Shown in pieces: positions 14,631-21,208 of a stretch of DNA of 21,208 bases; position 1 is the stretch's first letter, and each line of letters starts with the position of its first letter. Below the pieces are notes generated by a model. That model saw only the letters and a list, made by a program, of their open reading frames with translations. It did no database searches and was not told the DNA's origin. The translations under genes and the position numbers were made by a program. This DNA is from an uncultured Erythrobacter sp. (GTDB taxonomy: Bacteria > Pseudomonadota > Alphaproteobacteria > Sphingomonadales > Sphingomonadaceae): positions 1-21,208 of the forward strand of contig CAMYIQ010000296.1 in assembly GCA_947258465.1 (NCBI GenBank). Direction: 5' to 3'.

Positions 14631-15736
14631 GCGGCGAGGCGCAGACCGCATTGTCGCAGGACGAAGCTTTCGCCCGCATCCGCCTGCTACGCTCGCCCAA
14701 TATCGGACCGGTCAGCTATGCCATGCTGTTGCAGCGTTTCGGCAGCGCGAAAGAGGCACTCGATGGGCTGCCCGATCTCGGCAAGCGCGGCGGGCGGCAG
14801 TACCGCGCTTGCCCCGCCGAAAAGATCGAGCGCGAGGTCGAGGCCGTGCGCAAGGCCGGGGCGAAATACCTGTTCCACGACCAGCCCGATTTTCCGGCCT
14901 TGCTTGGCCAGATCGACGGTGCGCCGCCGATCCTGATCTGGCGCGGCGACCTGGCGCTGGCATCGAAACCCTGCGTCGCCATGGTCGGCGCGCGCAATGC
15001 CAGTGCCGCGGCGGTCAAGCTGGCGCGCGATTTCGCGCAAGGTCTGTCCGAAGCGGGTTTCACCGTAGTTTCCGGCCTGGCGCGCGGGATCGACGGCGCC
15101 GCGCATGAGGGGGCTTTTCCCGGCACTATCGGAGTCATCGCCAGCGGTATCGACATCGCCTATCCCCCGCAGCATGCCGAGTTGCAGGAGCGGATCGCCG
15201 AGGACGGTCTGCTGCTGGCCGAACAGCCACCGGGCACCGAACCGCGCGGCAGCCACTTCCCCAGCCGCAACCGGATCATCGCCGGGCTCGCGGGCGGAAC
15301 GCTGGTGGTGGAGGCTGCGGTCAAGTCGGGCAGCCTGATCACCGCGCGGCTGGCGGGGGAGGCGGGGCGCGAGGTCATGGCCATTCCCGGCAGCCCGCTG
15401 GAGGCGCGCAGCCATGGCTGCAACCATTTGATCCGCGAAGGCGCGGTGCTGGTGCAGACGCCCGAAGACGTGTCCGAGCTGCTGTCGACCTTCGATGGCG
15501 AGCCCCGATCCACTTTTCGCGAACCGTCACCGGCCTTCGATTTCGAGCCCGGCGAGCTGGCGGAGGCCGATCCGGCCGACATTACCGACCTTCTGACAAC
15601 CGCGCCGGTAGCGGTGGACGAAATCATCCGCCAGTCGGGCGCCGATGCCAGCGCCGTGCACCTCGCACTGCTCGAACTCGAAATCGCCGGACGGCTCGAG
15701 CGGCATGCGGGCGCACGGGTCAGTCTTTCGCTCTGA
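14627..15736 (+). CDS. dprA: DNA-processing protein DprA
   Basis: A 369-residue protein that binds incoming single-stranded DNA and loads RecA in natural transformation. It is also widely conserved in species not known to be competent. An N-terminal helical part (RIRLLRSPNIGPVSYAMLL, SAM-like) precedes the Rossmann core: CVAMVGARNASAAAVKLARD, VVSGLARGIDGAAHEGAF, GVIASGIDIAYPPQH, RGSHFPSRNRIIAGL, VVEAAVKSGSLITARLAGE and AIPGSPLEARSHGCNHLI. A C-terminal winged-helix-like DML1-type domain follows (VDEIIRQSGADASAVHLALL). The GTG at 14627 overlaps the plsY stop by two bases. Longer in-frame upstream sequence overlaps plsY and is not conserved. Confidence 0.96.
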   Translation: MSGEAQTALSQDEAFARIRLLRSPNIGPVSYAMLLQRFGSAKEALDGLPDLGKRGGRQYRACPAEKIEREVEAVRKAGAKYLFHDQPDFPALLGQIDGAPPILIWRGDLALASKPCVAMVGARNASAAAVKLARDFAQGLSEAGFTVVSGLARGIDGAAHEGAFPGTIGVIASGIDIAYPPQHAELQERIAEDGLLLAEQPPGTEPRGSHFPSRNRIIAGLAGGTLVVEAAVKSGSLITARLAGEAGREVMAIPGSPLEARSHGCNHLIREGAVLVQTPEDVSELLSTFDGEPRSTFREPSPAFDFEPGELAEADPADITDLLTTAPVAVDEIIRQSGADASAVHLALLELEIAGRLERHAGARVSLSL

Positions 15737-15803
15737 CTGCGGAGAAATTGACGCGTTCATGCAAGCGCGATTCGAACAGGCGTCCTATGGTGAATCCACT
15801 TGG

Positions 15804-15818
15804 TGACCGATTCGGTCA
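15804..15818. promoter_or_regulatory. TetR-operator-like palindrome downstream of dprA
   Basis: TGACCGA-T-TCGGTCA is a perfect 7-1-7 inverted repeat. TGACCG...CGGTCA half sites are common in TetR-family operators. No TetR gene is visible in the window, and no promoter clearly overlaps the site. Confidence 0.4.
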
Positions 15819-15866
15819 TCACGATTTTCCGGATTGAACAGCGGGCACCCCCCAACGGCGCTCGCG

Positions 15867-15914
15867 ACGGGTCGCCCGTGTACCTCCTAGGCCGGGCGAC
15901 CCGTTCTGTCTTTT
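15867..15914 (+). terminator. Strong rho-independent-type terminator (plsY-dprA operon)
   Basis: A perfect 12-bp stem joins ACGGGTCGCCCG (15867-15878) to CGGGCGACCCGT (15893-15904) over a 14-base loop, followed by TCTGTCTTTT. The T-tract lies on the plus strand only, so it ends transcription from dprA before topA. It could also act as an attenuator for read-through into topA. Confidence 0.8.
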
Positions 15915-15919
15915 GGCGC

Positions 15920-15962
15920 TTGACGTCATTCGGGACCGGTCCCCATTTTCGCGCGTATACGC
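15920..15962 (+). promoter_or_regulatory. topA: Candidate topA promoter with three nested palindromes
   Basis: TTGACG (15920-15925) with CATTTT (15944-15949) at 18 bases is the best sigma70-like pair. Overlapping it are the palindromes TGACGTCA (15921-15928), GGGACCGGTCCC (15932-15943, filling the spacer) and GCGTATACGC (15953-15962, near the start of transcription). The pattern suggests a protein- or supercoiling-sensitive promoter. Promoter placement is by eye. Confidence 0.4.
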
Positions 15963-15994
15963 ACGTACACACGTAAGGGACTGCAATTACCCCC

Positions 15995-18571
15995 ATGCAA
16001 CTGGTTATCGTCGAATCGCCCGCGAAGGCGAAGACCATCGAGAAATACCTCGGCAAGGACTTCAAGGTTCTGGCCAGCTACGGCCATGTCCGCGACCTGC
16101 CACCCAAGGATGGCAGTGTGCGCCCCGACGAAGGTTTCGCGATGGATTGGGAACTCTATCGGGACAAGCAGAAGCGGTTCAAGGAAATCGCCGACAACGC
16201 GAAGGCGGCCGATCGTCTGATCCTCGCGACCGACCCCGACCGCGAGGGCGAGGCGATTTCCTGGCACGTGCGCGAACTGCTGGCCAAGCGCAAGGCACTG
16301 CCCAAGGATGTCGAGCGCGTGACCTTCAACGCGATCACCAAACGGGCAGTGACTGACGCGATGAAGGCGCCGCGCGATCTCGACCAGGATTTGATCGACG
16401 CCTATCTCGCCCGCCGCGCGCTCGATTATCTTTATGGCTTCACGCTGTCGCCGGTGCTGTGGCGCCGCCTGCCGGGCGCGAAGAGCGCCGGCCGCGTCCA
16501 GTCGGTCGCGCTGCGTCTGATCGTCGACCGCGAGATCGATATTGAGAACTTCCGCGCCGACGAATACTGGTCGGTGATCGCCAGGCTGCAGCACGATGGC
16601 ACCGAGTTCGACGCCCGACTGGTTAGATATGACGGCAAGAAACTCGAAAAGCTCAGCCTCGGAGACGAGGGTAGCGCCATGGCCGCCAAGGCCGCGGTGG
16701 AGGGCGCGAACTTCACGGTCGAGGAGGTCGAGACCAAGCCTTTCAAGCGCAATCCGGCCCCGCCATTCACCACCTCCACATTGCAGCAGGAAGCTGCGCG
16801 CAAGCTGGGTTTTTCCGCGAGCCACACGATGCGCTGCGCCCAGTCGCTCTACGAAGCGGGCGCGATCACTTACATGCGTACCGACGGCGTGAGCATGGAT
16901 GGCGGCGCGATTGCCGATTGCCGCAAGGCGGTGGCCGATCGTTATGGCGGCCATGCGCTCCCCGATAGCCCCCGCATGTACAAGTCGAAGGCCAAGAACG
17001 CGCAGGAAGCCCACGAGGCGATCCGGCCGACCAATTTCAATCAGGACCGCGCCGGATCGGGTGACGAAGGCAAGCTGTACGACCTGATCTTCAAGCGCGC
17101 GATGGCCAGCCAGATGGCGGCCGCCAGCCTCGAACGGACCAGCGTCACGCTGCGCGATGCGACCGGTCGGCACGAGCTGCGCGCTACCGGCCAGGTGGTG
17201 AAATACCCCGGCTTTCTCGCGGTCTATCAGGAAGGCCGCGACGATGCCGATGACGACGAGGACGGCCTGCTGCCGACCATTGCGAAGGGCGACAGCCCGC
17301 TCAAGAAAGGCGTCGATGCCAATCAGCACTTCACCCAGCCGCCCCCGCGCTTTTCCGAAGCCAGTTTGGTCAAGCGGCTCGAGGAACTCGGTATCGGCCG
17401 TCCCTCGACCTATGCCAGCACCATCCAGACGCTGCGCGACCGCGCCTATGTGCGGATGGAAAAGAACCGTTTCTTCGCGGAAGAAAGCGGGCGCCTGCTA
17501 ACGGCCTTTCTCGAACGCTTCTTCCCGCAATATGTCGCTTTCGATTACACTGCAGGGCTGGAGGACGAGCTCGACACCGTGTCCGACGGGCGCGAGGACT
17601 GGAAGAAGCTGCTCGAAGCCTTCTGGCGCGACTTCAAGCCCAAGACCGAAGAGGTCATGGAGAAGAAACCCTCGGAAGTGACCGAGGTGCTCGACGATTT
17701 CCTCGCCGATTATCTCTTCCCCGAACGCGCCGACGGCAAGGACCCGCGCCATTGCCCGCTATGCGAAACCGAAGGGCGCGATGGCGGCAGGCTGGCGCTG
17801 CGCGGCGGACGCTATGGCGCTTTCGTCGCCTGCGCCAATTATCCCGAATGCAAATACACCCGCCAATTCGCCAAGCCCGGCGGACAGGATGGCGATGACG
17901 GCGCGGATGACGGCGTCATGGGTGAGGATCCGGAAACCGGCCAGGCGGTCGAGCGCAAGAGCGGCCGCTTCGGTCCCTATGTCCAGCTCGGCGAGGGCAA
18001 GGAAGCCAAGCGCGCGAGCATTCCCAAGGACCTCGACGATTTCGATCTCGAATGGGCCTTGAAGCTGCTCAGCCTGCCACGCATCGTCGGCGCCCATCCG
18101 GAAACCGGCAAGGAAATCGAAGCTGCGATAGGGCGTTACGGCCCCTATCTGCGCCACGATGGGAAGTACGGCAAGCTGTCGTCGACCCGCGAAGTCTTCG
18201 AGGTCGGCATGAATCGCGCGGTCGATATTCTCGCCCAGGCGGCGAATCGCAAGGGCGGTGGACGCGGCAAGGCCGAGCCGATCAAGACGCTTGGCGAGCA
18301 CCCGACCAGCGGCGGCGAGATCAAGGTCATGCCGGGCCGCTATGGCCCCTATGTCACCGATGGCACGACCAATGCGACGATCCCCAAGGATGTGAAGCCC
18401 GAGGACGTGACCGAAGCGCAGGCGATCGAACTGATCGATGCCCGCGCGGCCAAGGGTCCGGCGAAGAAGAAAAGGGCGGCCCCGAAGAAGAAGGCACCTG
18501 CGAAAAAGGCCCCCGCCAAAAAGAAGGCGGCGGCGAAGAAAAAGCCTGCTGCGAAGAAGGCGGTAGACTGA
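15995..18571 (+). CDS. topA: DNA topoisomerase I (type IA)
   Basis: An 858-residue enzyme that relaxes negative supercoils. The TOPRIM domain starts QLVIVESPAKAKTIEKYLG and includes DPDREGEAISWHV. The active-site tyrosine is Y293 in AITYMRTDGVSMD. RPTNFNQDRAG and ELGIGRPSTYASTIQTL are further core motifs. A single C4 zinc ribbon begins at C587 (CPLCE...CANYPECKY), followed by three topoisomerase C-terminal repeats of the form GR(F/Y)GPY. The final 35 or so residues are Lys/Ala/Pro-rich (KKKAPAKKAPAKKKAAAKKK), as is usual in alphaproteobacteria, and probably bind DNA. The nearest Shine-Dalgarno-like AAGGGA (15975-15980) is 14 bases from the ATG, which is unusually far. The stop TGA overlaps the next ATG. 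Confidence 0.97.
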   Translation: MQLVIVESPAKAKTIEKYLGKDFKVLASYGHVRDLPPKDGSVRPDEGFAMDWELYRDKQKRFKEIADNAKAADRLILATDPDREGEAISWHVRELLAKRKALPKDVERVTFNAITKRAVTDAMKAPRDLDQDLIDAYLARRALDYLYGFTLSPVLWRRLPGAKSAGRVQSVALRLIVDREIDIENFRADEYWSVIARLQHDGTEFDARLVRYDGKKLEKLSLGDEGSAMAAKAAVEGANFTVEEVETKPFKRNPAPPFTTSTLQQEAARKLGFSASHTMRCAQSLYEAGAITYMRTDGVSMDGGAIADCRKAVADRYGGHALPDSPRMYKSKAKNAQEAHEAIRPTNFNQDRAGSGDEGKLYDLIFKRAMASQMAAASLERTSVTLRDATGRHELRATGQVVKYPGFLAVYQEGRDDADDDEDGLLPTIAKGDSPLKKGVDANQHFTQPPPRFSEASLVKRLEELGIGRPSTYASTIQTLRDRAYVRMEKNRFFAEESGRLLTAFLERFFPQYVAFDYTAGLEDELDTVSDGREDWKKLLEAFWRDFKPKTEEVMEKKPSEVTEVLDDFLADYLFPERADGKDPRHCPLCETEGRDGGRLALRGGRYGAFVACANYPECKYTRQFAKPGGQDGDDGADDGVMGEDPETGQAVERKSGRFGPYVQLGEGKEAKRASIPKDLDDFDLEWALKLLSLPRIVGAHPETGKEIEAAIGRYGPYLRHDGKYGKLSSTREVFEVGMNRAVDILAQAANRKGGGRGKAEPIKTLGEHPTSGGEIKVMPGRYGPYVTDGTTNATIPKDVKPEDVTEAQAIELIDARAAKGPAKKKRAAPKKKAPAKKAPAKKKAAAKKKPAAKKAVD

Positions 18572-18753
18572 TGGCCAAAGAACGGTTCGAACGCCACAAG
18601 CAGCCCTGGACCGGAGAGGAAGCGGGCCAGCTCCGTACGCTTGCCGCAAAAGGGCAGGGCCTCAAGCAAATCGCCAAGGCGCTGGGTCGCAGCGAGGAAT
18701 CGACCAAGGACTTCGCGAAGAAAAACAAGATCAAAATTGCGAAGAAACGGTAG
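18571..18753 (+). CDS. Small basic HTH-like protein coupled to topA
   Basis: A 60-residue basic protein starting MAKERFERHKQPWTGEEAGQ. The central part LRTLAAKGQGLKQIAKALGR followed by SEESTKDFAKKNKIKI reads as a short helix-turn-helix or SANT/Myb-like unit (WTGEE... then IAKALGRSEES). The start codon shares its A with the topA stop (TGATG), so translation depends on topA ribosomes. No function is known to me; a DNA-binding role close to topoisomerase I or the chromosome is an inference from charge, fold and context. Confidence 0.75.
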   Translation: MAKERFERHKQPWTGEEAGQLRTLAAKGQGLKQIAKALGRSEESTKDFAKKNKIKIAKKR

Positions 18754-18939
18754 CGGGCGGCATTCATCCCGCAGCCAAGGCTGGGCGGCGGCGCGGGCGC
18801 TTCGAATCCGCCGCCGACGACCGTGAATCCGGCGGCGAGAGATGCCGATGGTCGAAGGCGCCTTCGCGGAAAACGCGGTTAGGAACCATACCCACTCGGC
18901 TTTAACCCTTCTGTCGGTCTTCCCTGCCATAAGGCAGCC
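18754..18939. other. Structured intergenic region between the topA group and the diguanylate cyclase
   Basis: No coding signal is visible in these 186 bases. GGCGGCGG (18784-18791) can pair with CCGCCGCC (18808-18815), which can instead pair with CGGCGGCG (18830-18837). This makes two mutually exclusive hairpins without a T-tract. A perfect 14-base palindrome CGAAGGCGCCTTCG occupies 18853-18866. The AT-richer stretch 18885-18910 may hold the promoter of the downstream gene. Confidence 0.4.
18924..18937 (+). promoter_or_regulatory. Hairpin holding the ribosome binding site of the diguanylate cyclase gene
   Basis: CTGCC (18924-18928), loop ATAA and GGCAG (18933-18937) form a 5-bp stem ending two bases before the ATG. 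The Shine-Dalgarno-like AAGG (18931-18934) is half in the loop and half in the stem, so the hairpin could limit translation. Confidence 0.35.
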
Positions 18940-20763
18940 ATGCGATTGGCAACCATCACCAATGTAGCCTACGGCGCGACCTTCGCGCTGACGGTGGTAT
19001 CCGGCGTCATGATGCTGCTGGCGTCGAATGCGCATGATCGCGAACGCGCCGCTGTCGAGCAGCGCTATCAGCTCGACAAGGCCACGTCCCGGCTCGGCCG
19101 GGACATCTACGCCATGAGCGAGCATGCGCGGCAATTCGTCAATACGGGCGACGAGACCTACGCCGTCGTCTATCGCCGCGACGAGGAAGAGCTGGAATCG
19201 GTCGAGCGCCGGATCGAACATATCGGCGATGCCGGTGCGACCCAGAACGAGCTCGCTACGCTGGCCGAAGCGATCCGCTGGGCGGACACGCTGCACGATG
19301 AGCAAGTCGAAGCGATCGCCGCCTACGAACAGGGCGACGAGGCGCGCGCGCGGCAGATCCTGTTCGGCCCGGAATACGAGCGCGAGCTCAACCGCGCCGA
19401 AATGCTGGTGCAGCGGTTTCAGGACCAGCTCGACGGGCGCATCGAAAGAGTGGTGAACGAGGCGGCAGCGATCGCGGCGATGTGGAAATTGCTGGCCGAA
19501 ATCGTGCTTGTCGTCACCGGCTTGCTGTTTCTTTGCGTCCTGTATTTCATCTTCAAGCGCCGCGTGTTGCATCCGGTGGTCAGGCTGAGCGATGTCGTCA
19601 GCCGGTTGGCCGCCGAGGATTATGCTACCGAGCTACCCGAAGTGAACCAGATCGACGAAATCGGGGATATGGCGCAGGCTATCCGCGTTTTCCGCGAAAA
19701 CGGCTTGGCGCGGCAGCGTCTCCAGGCCGAACGCGACGCCGACAGCGCCCTTCGCGAATTGCTGTCGCGCATGACCCAGCGCATGCAAAGCTGCGATACG
19801 CTCGAAGATTTCGAAAACGTAGTTCGCCGGTTCGTACCCGAGATCGACCCGGAACGGGCGGGGCGTCTCTATCTGTTCGACGAACATCGCAATGCGATGG
19901 TCGAGGCTTGCACCTGGCAGAAACCGGTCCACTCCCAGGCCGAATTCGCGCCCTCATCCTGCTGGGCTCTGCGACGCGGAATGCCCCACAGGCCGCAAAG
20001 CGACGGAATAGATGTGCCTTGTCAGCATCTCGCATTGGCGGATGGGGAAATATCCGATTCGCTTTGCCTGCCGCTGATGGCCCAGAACGAAACGCTCGGA
20101 CTGCTCTATCTCGAAGTCCGCGATGACAGCGCAGGCGGATCACCGACGCCGGCCAACTATATCGAGATGCTGGCCGAAAATATCAGCCTGGCGCTGGCGA
20201 ATCTCAAGTTGCGCGACGCGCTTCGAAAGATGGCCATGCACGATACGCTGACCGGCCTTTCCAATCGCCGCAACTTCGAACACGTCATGGAAAAGCTCCG
20301 CACCGGCGAGGGGGATGCCGCCGGGCGCATGAGTTGCCTGATGCTGGACGTCGATCATTTCAAGAGCTTCAACGACCGTTTCGGTCACGAAGCCGGCGAT
20401 CTCGTGCTGAGCGAAGTGGGCAAGGTCCTGCAAAAAGCCACACGCGAGCCCGAATTCGCCTTCCGCTACGGCGGCGAAGAGTTCGTGATGCTATTGCCGG
20501 ATTTCGACAGCGAGCAGGCGGCGGCCCGCGCGGAAGACATTCGTTCGCGAATCGCCGCGCTCAATCTTCGCCATGACGGTGAACGGCTCGGCCGGATCAC
20601 GATATCGATCGGCGTCGCCAGCGTTCCGGAACATTGCGATCTGAGCCAGATGGTGCAAGCGGCGGATGCCGCGCTGTACCGCGCGAAGGAGGGTGGGCGC
20701 GACCGCGTCGAACTGGCCCAGCGTCGGCGGGAAGCGGTGGCCGGTAGCCTGCAAACGGGCTGA
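18940..20763 (+). CDS. Membrane diguanylate cyclase: sensor - HAMP - GAF - GGDEF
   Basis: A 607-residue inner-membrane enzyme making cyclic di-GMP from two GTP. TM1 is about residues 8-29. A periplasmic four-helix-bundle-like domain (30-180) follows, with TM2 at 184-206. A HAMP linker (207-256, ending VNQIDEIGDMAQAIRVFREN) and a GAF domain (about 268-420) precede the GGDEF domain (430-600). LMLDVDHFKSFNDRFGH carries the metal and GTP residues, and the active site is RYGGEEF (GGEEF at 511-515). The inhibitory-site motif RxxD is R502-E-P-E505 here. The GAF carries CWALRRGMPH and CQHLALAD, a Cys/His-rich pattern that may bind metal. There is no EAL domain. The gene stands alone and is convergent with the next gene. 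Confidence 0.93.
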   Translation: MRLATITNVAYGATFALTVVSGVMMLLASNAHDRERAAVEQRYQLDKATSRLGRDIYAMSEHARQFVNTGDETYAVVYRRDEEELESVERRIEHIGDAGATQNELATLAEAIRWADTLHDEQVEAIAAYEQGDEARARQILFGPEYERELNRAEMLVQRFQDQLDGRIERVVNEAAAIAAMWKLLAEIVLVVTGLLFLCVLYFIFKRRVLHPVVRLSDVVSRLAAEDYATELPEVNQIDEIGDMAQAIRVFRENGLARQRLQAERDADSALRELLSRMTQRMQSCDTLEDFENVVRRFVPEIDPERAGRLYLFDEHRNAMVEACTWQKPVHSQAEFAPSSCWALRRGMPHRPQSDGIDVPCQHLALADGEISDSLCLPLMAQNETLGLLYLEVRDDSAGGSPTPANYIEMLAENISLALANLKLRDALRKMAMHDTLTGLSNRRNFEHVMEKLRTGEGDAAGRMSCLMLDVDHFKSFNDRFGHEAGDLVLSEVGKVLQKATREPEFAFRYGGEEFVMLLPDFDSEQAAARAEDIRSRIAALNLRHDGERLGRITISIGVASVPEHCDLSQMVQAADAALYRAKEGGRDRVELAQRRREAVAGSLQTG

Positions 20764-20820
20764 TCCCGGCCCGTCGATCGCAGATCTCCGCACAGGGCCG
20801 AACCTGTTCGCCAATACGTT

Positions 20821-21208
20821 TCAAAGCCTTGCGTAGCCGAAAGCGAGGCTCGCCGCCAAAGCCACCATGCTTGCCGCCAGGGCCATGGCGGCGGGCCGTG
20901 CCTCGCGCTTGCCATAGGCCAGGGTCACGCCGAGCTTCACGCCCATATTGGCGAGGATCGTGCCCGCGATAGCCAGCGCGGCAAGGGCAGGCGAGATTGT
21001 CCCCGGTTCGAGCCCACCCGCGGTGACGATGGCGGCATCGACATCCATGCTGCCCATCAGTAGCAGGAGAATGGCGATGCCCTGTTCGCCGAATTCGCCC
21101 TGCGCCCAGCGCGCCGCGACGGCGGCGACGGCCACGAAGGCGACGAAGGTCAGGGCGGGCAGCATGGCGATGGGGTTGCCGGGCGGTGCCGGGCCGGTCG
21201 TGCTGGGC
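20821..21208 (-). CDS. MgtC/SapB-DUF4010-like membrane protein (partial, C-terminal part)
   Basis: The frame is open to the right edge of the window, so the N-terminal part is missing. A methionine at 21165 is internal rather than a start, because the preceding codons are also open. About four hydrophobic segments are visible, with MGSMDVDAAIVTAGGL and LANMGVKLGVTLAYGKREA matching the C-terminal DUF4010 region of MgtC/SapB-like proteins (conserved Asp-Val-Asp-Ala and Asn-x3-Lys). A role in ion or membrane homeostasis is possible but not demonstrated. It is convergent with the diguanylate cyclase gene. Confidence 0.7.
   Translation of the reverse strand, partial: PSTTGPAPPGNPIAMLPALTFVAFVAVAAVAARWAQGEFGEQGIAILLLLMGSMDVDAAIVTAGGLEPGTISPALAALAIAGTILANMGVKLGVTLAYGKREARPAAMALAASMVALAASLAFGYARL

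Noticed and set aside
15757..16065. Possible 102-codon minus-strand gene in the dprA-topA gap.
   Set aside because: It starts inside topA, runs through the terminator stem and palindromes, and has no ribosome binding site or family resemblance.
15926..17329. Long minus-strand open frame opposite topA.
   Set aside because: Antisense shadow of topA with no domain signal.
18471..18568. Repetitive AAG/GCG-rich sequence at the end of topA.
   Set aside because: It encodes the Lys/Ala/Pro tail common in alphaproteobacterial topoisomerase I, so it is a coding low-complexity region and not a mobile or CRISPR repeat.

Overview
The window is a GC-rich, gene-dense piece of an alphaproteobacterial chromosome, most likely Sphingomonadales and plausibly Erythrobacteraceae. 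The evidence is a C4-type 5-aminolevulinate synthase (hemA), a carboxyspermidine route to spermidine beside an alphaproteobacterial-type ornithine decarboxylase, a lysine-rich topoisomerase I tail, an ECF42-type sigma factor with its DGPF partner, and frequent GTG/TTG starts. The placement is inferred from protein families and composition; no database search was run. I see no insertion sequence, prophage, CRISPR array, rRNA or tRNA.

Layout. (1) 61-5143, plus strand, is a polyamine block: a saccharopine-dehydrogenase-like carboxy(nor)spermidine dehydrogenase, an exported S41-protease-like protein overlapping it by one base, carboxy(nor)spermidine decarboxylase one base later, then, after a 190-base regulatory gap, an ornithine/lysine decarboxylase. 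Together the three enzymes would make putrescine and convert it with aspartate semialdehyde to spermidine. (2) 5153-6725, minus strand, is a DGPF/YCII protein and an ECF42-like sigma factor with a C-terminal TPR-like region, preceded by an ECF-style promoter. (3) 6850-8246 is a divergent pair: a YafY/WYL-type regulator and a glutathione S-transferase. (4) 8266-9728, minus, is a nitroreductase translationally coupled to a degenerate metallo-beta-lactamase-fold protein. (5) 9792-13930, minus, runs murI, a globin-like protein, hemA (with a Fur-box-like site upstream), a YdeI/OmdA-like small protein and a SleB-like cell-wall hydrolase. (6) 14043-18753, plus, runs plsY and dprA (overlapping), a strong hairpin terminator, a palindrome-rich promoter region, topA and a coupled 60-residue HTH-like protein. 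(7) 18940-20763 is a membrane GAF-GGDEF diguanylate cyclase. (8) A DUF4010/MgtC-like membrane protein runs off the right edge.

Most of the content is housekeeping. The parts most worth a second look are the S41 protein inside the spermidine operon, the leader of the ornithine decarboxylase gene (candidate speF-type RNA), the globin-like protein next to hemA with a Fur-like site between them, the ECF42 autoregulation promoter, the palindromes upstream of topA, and the topA-coupled small protein. I do not see a clear new multi-gene defence or mobile system.
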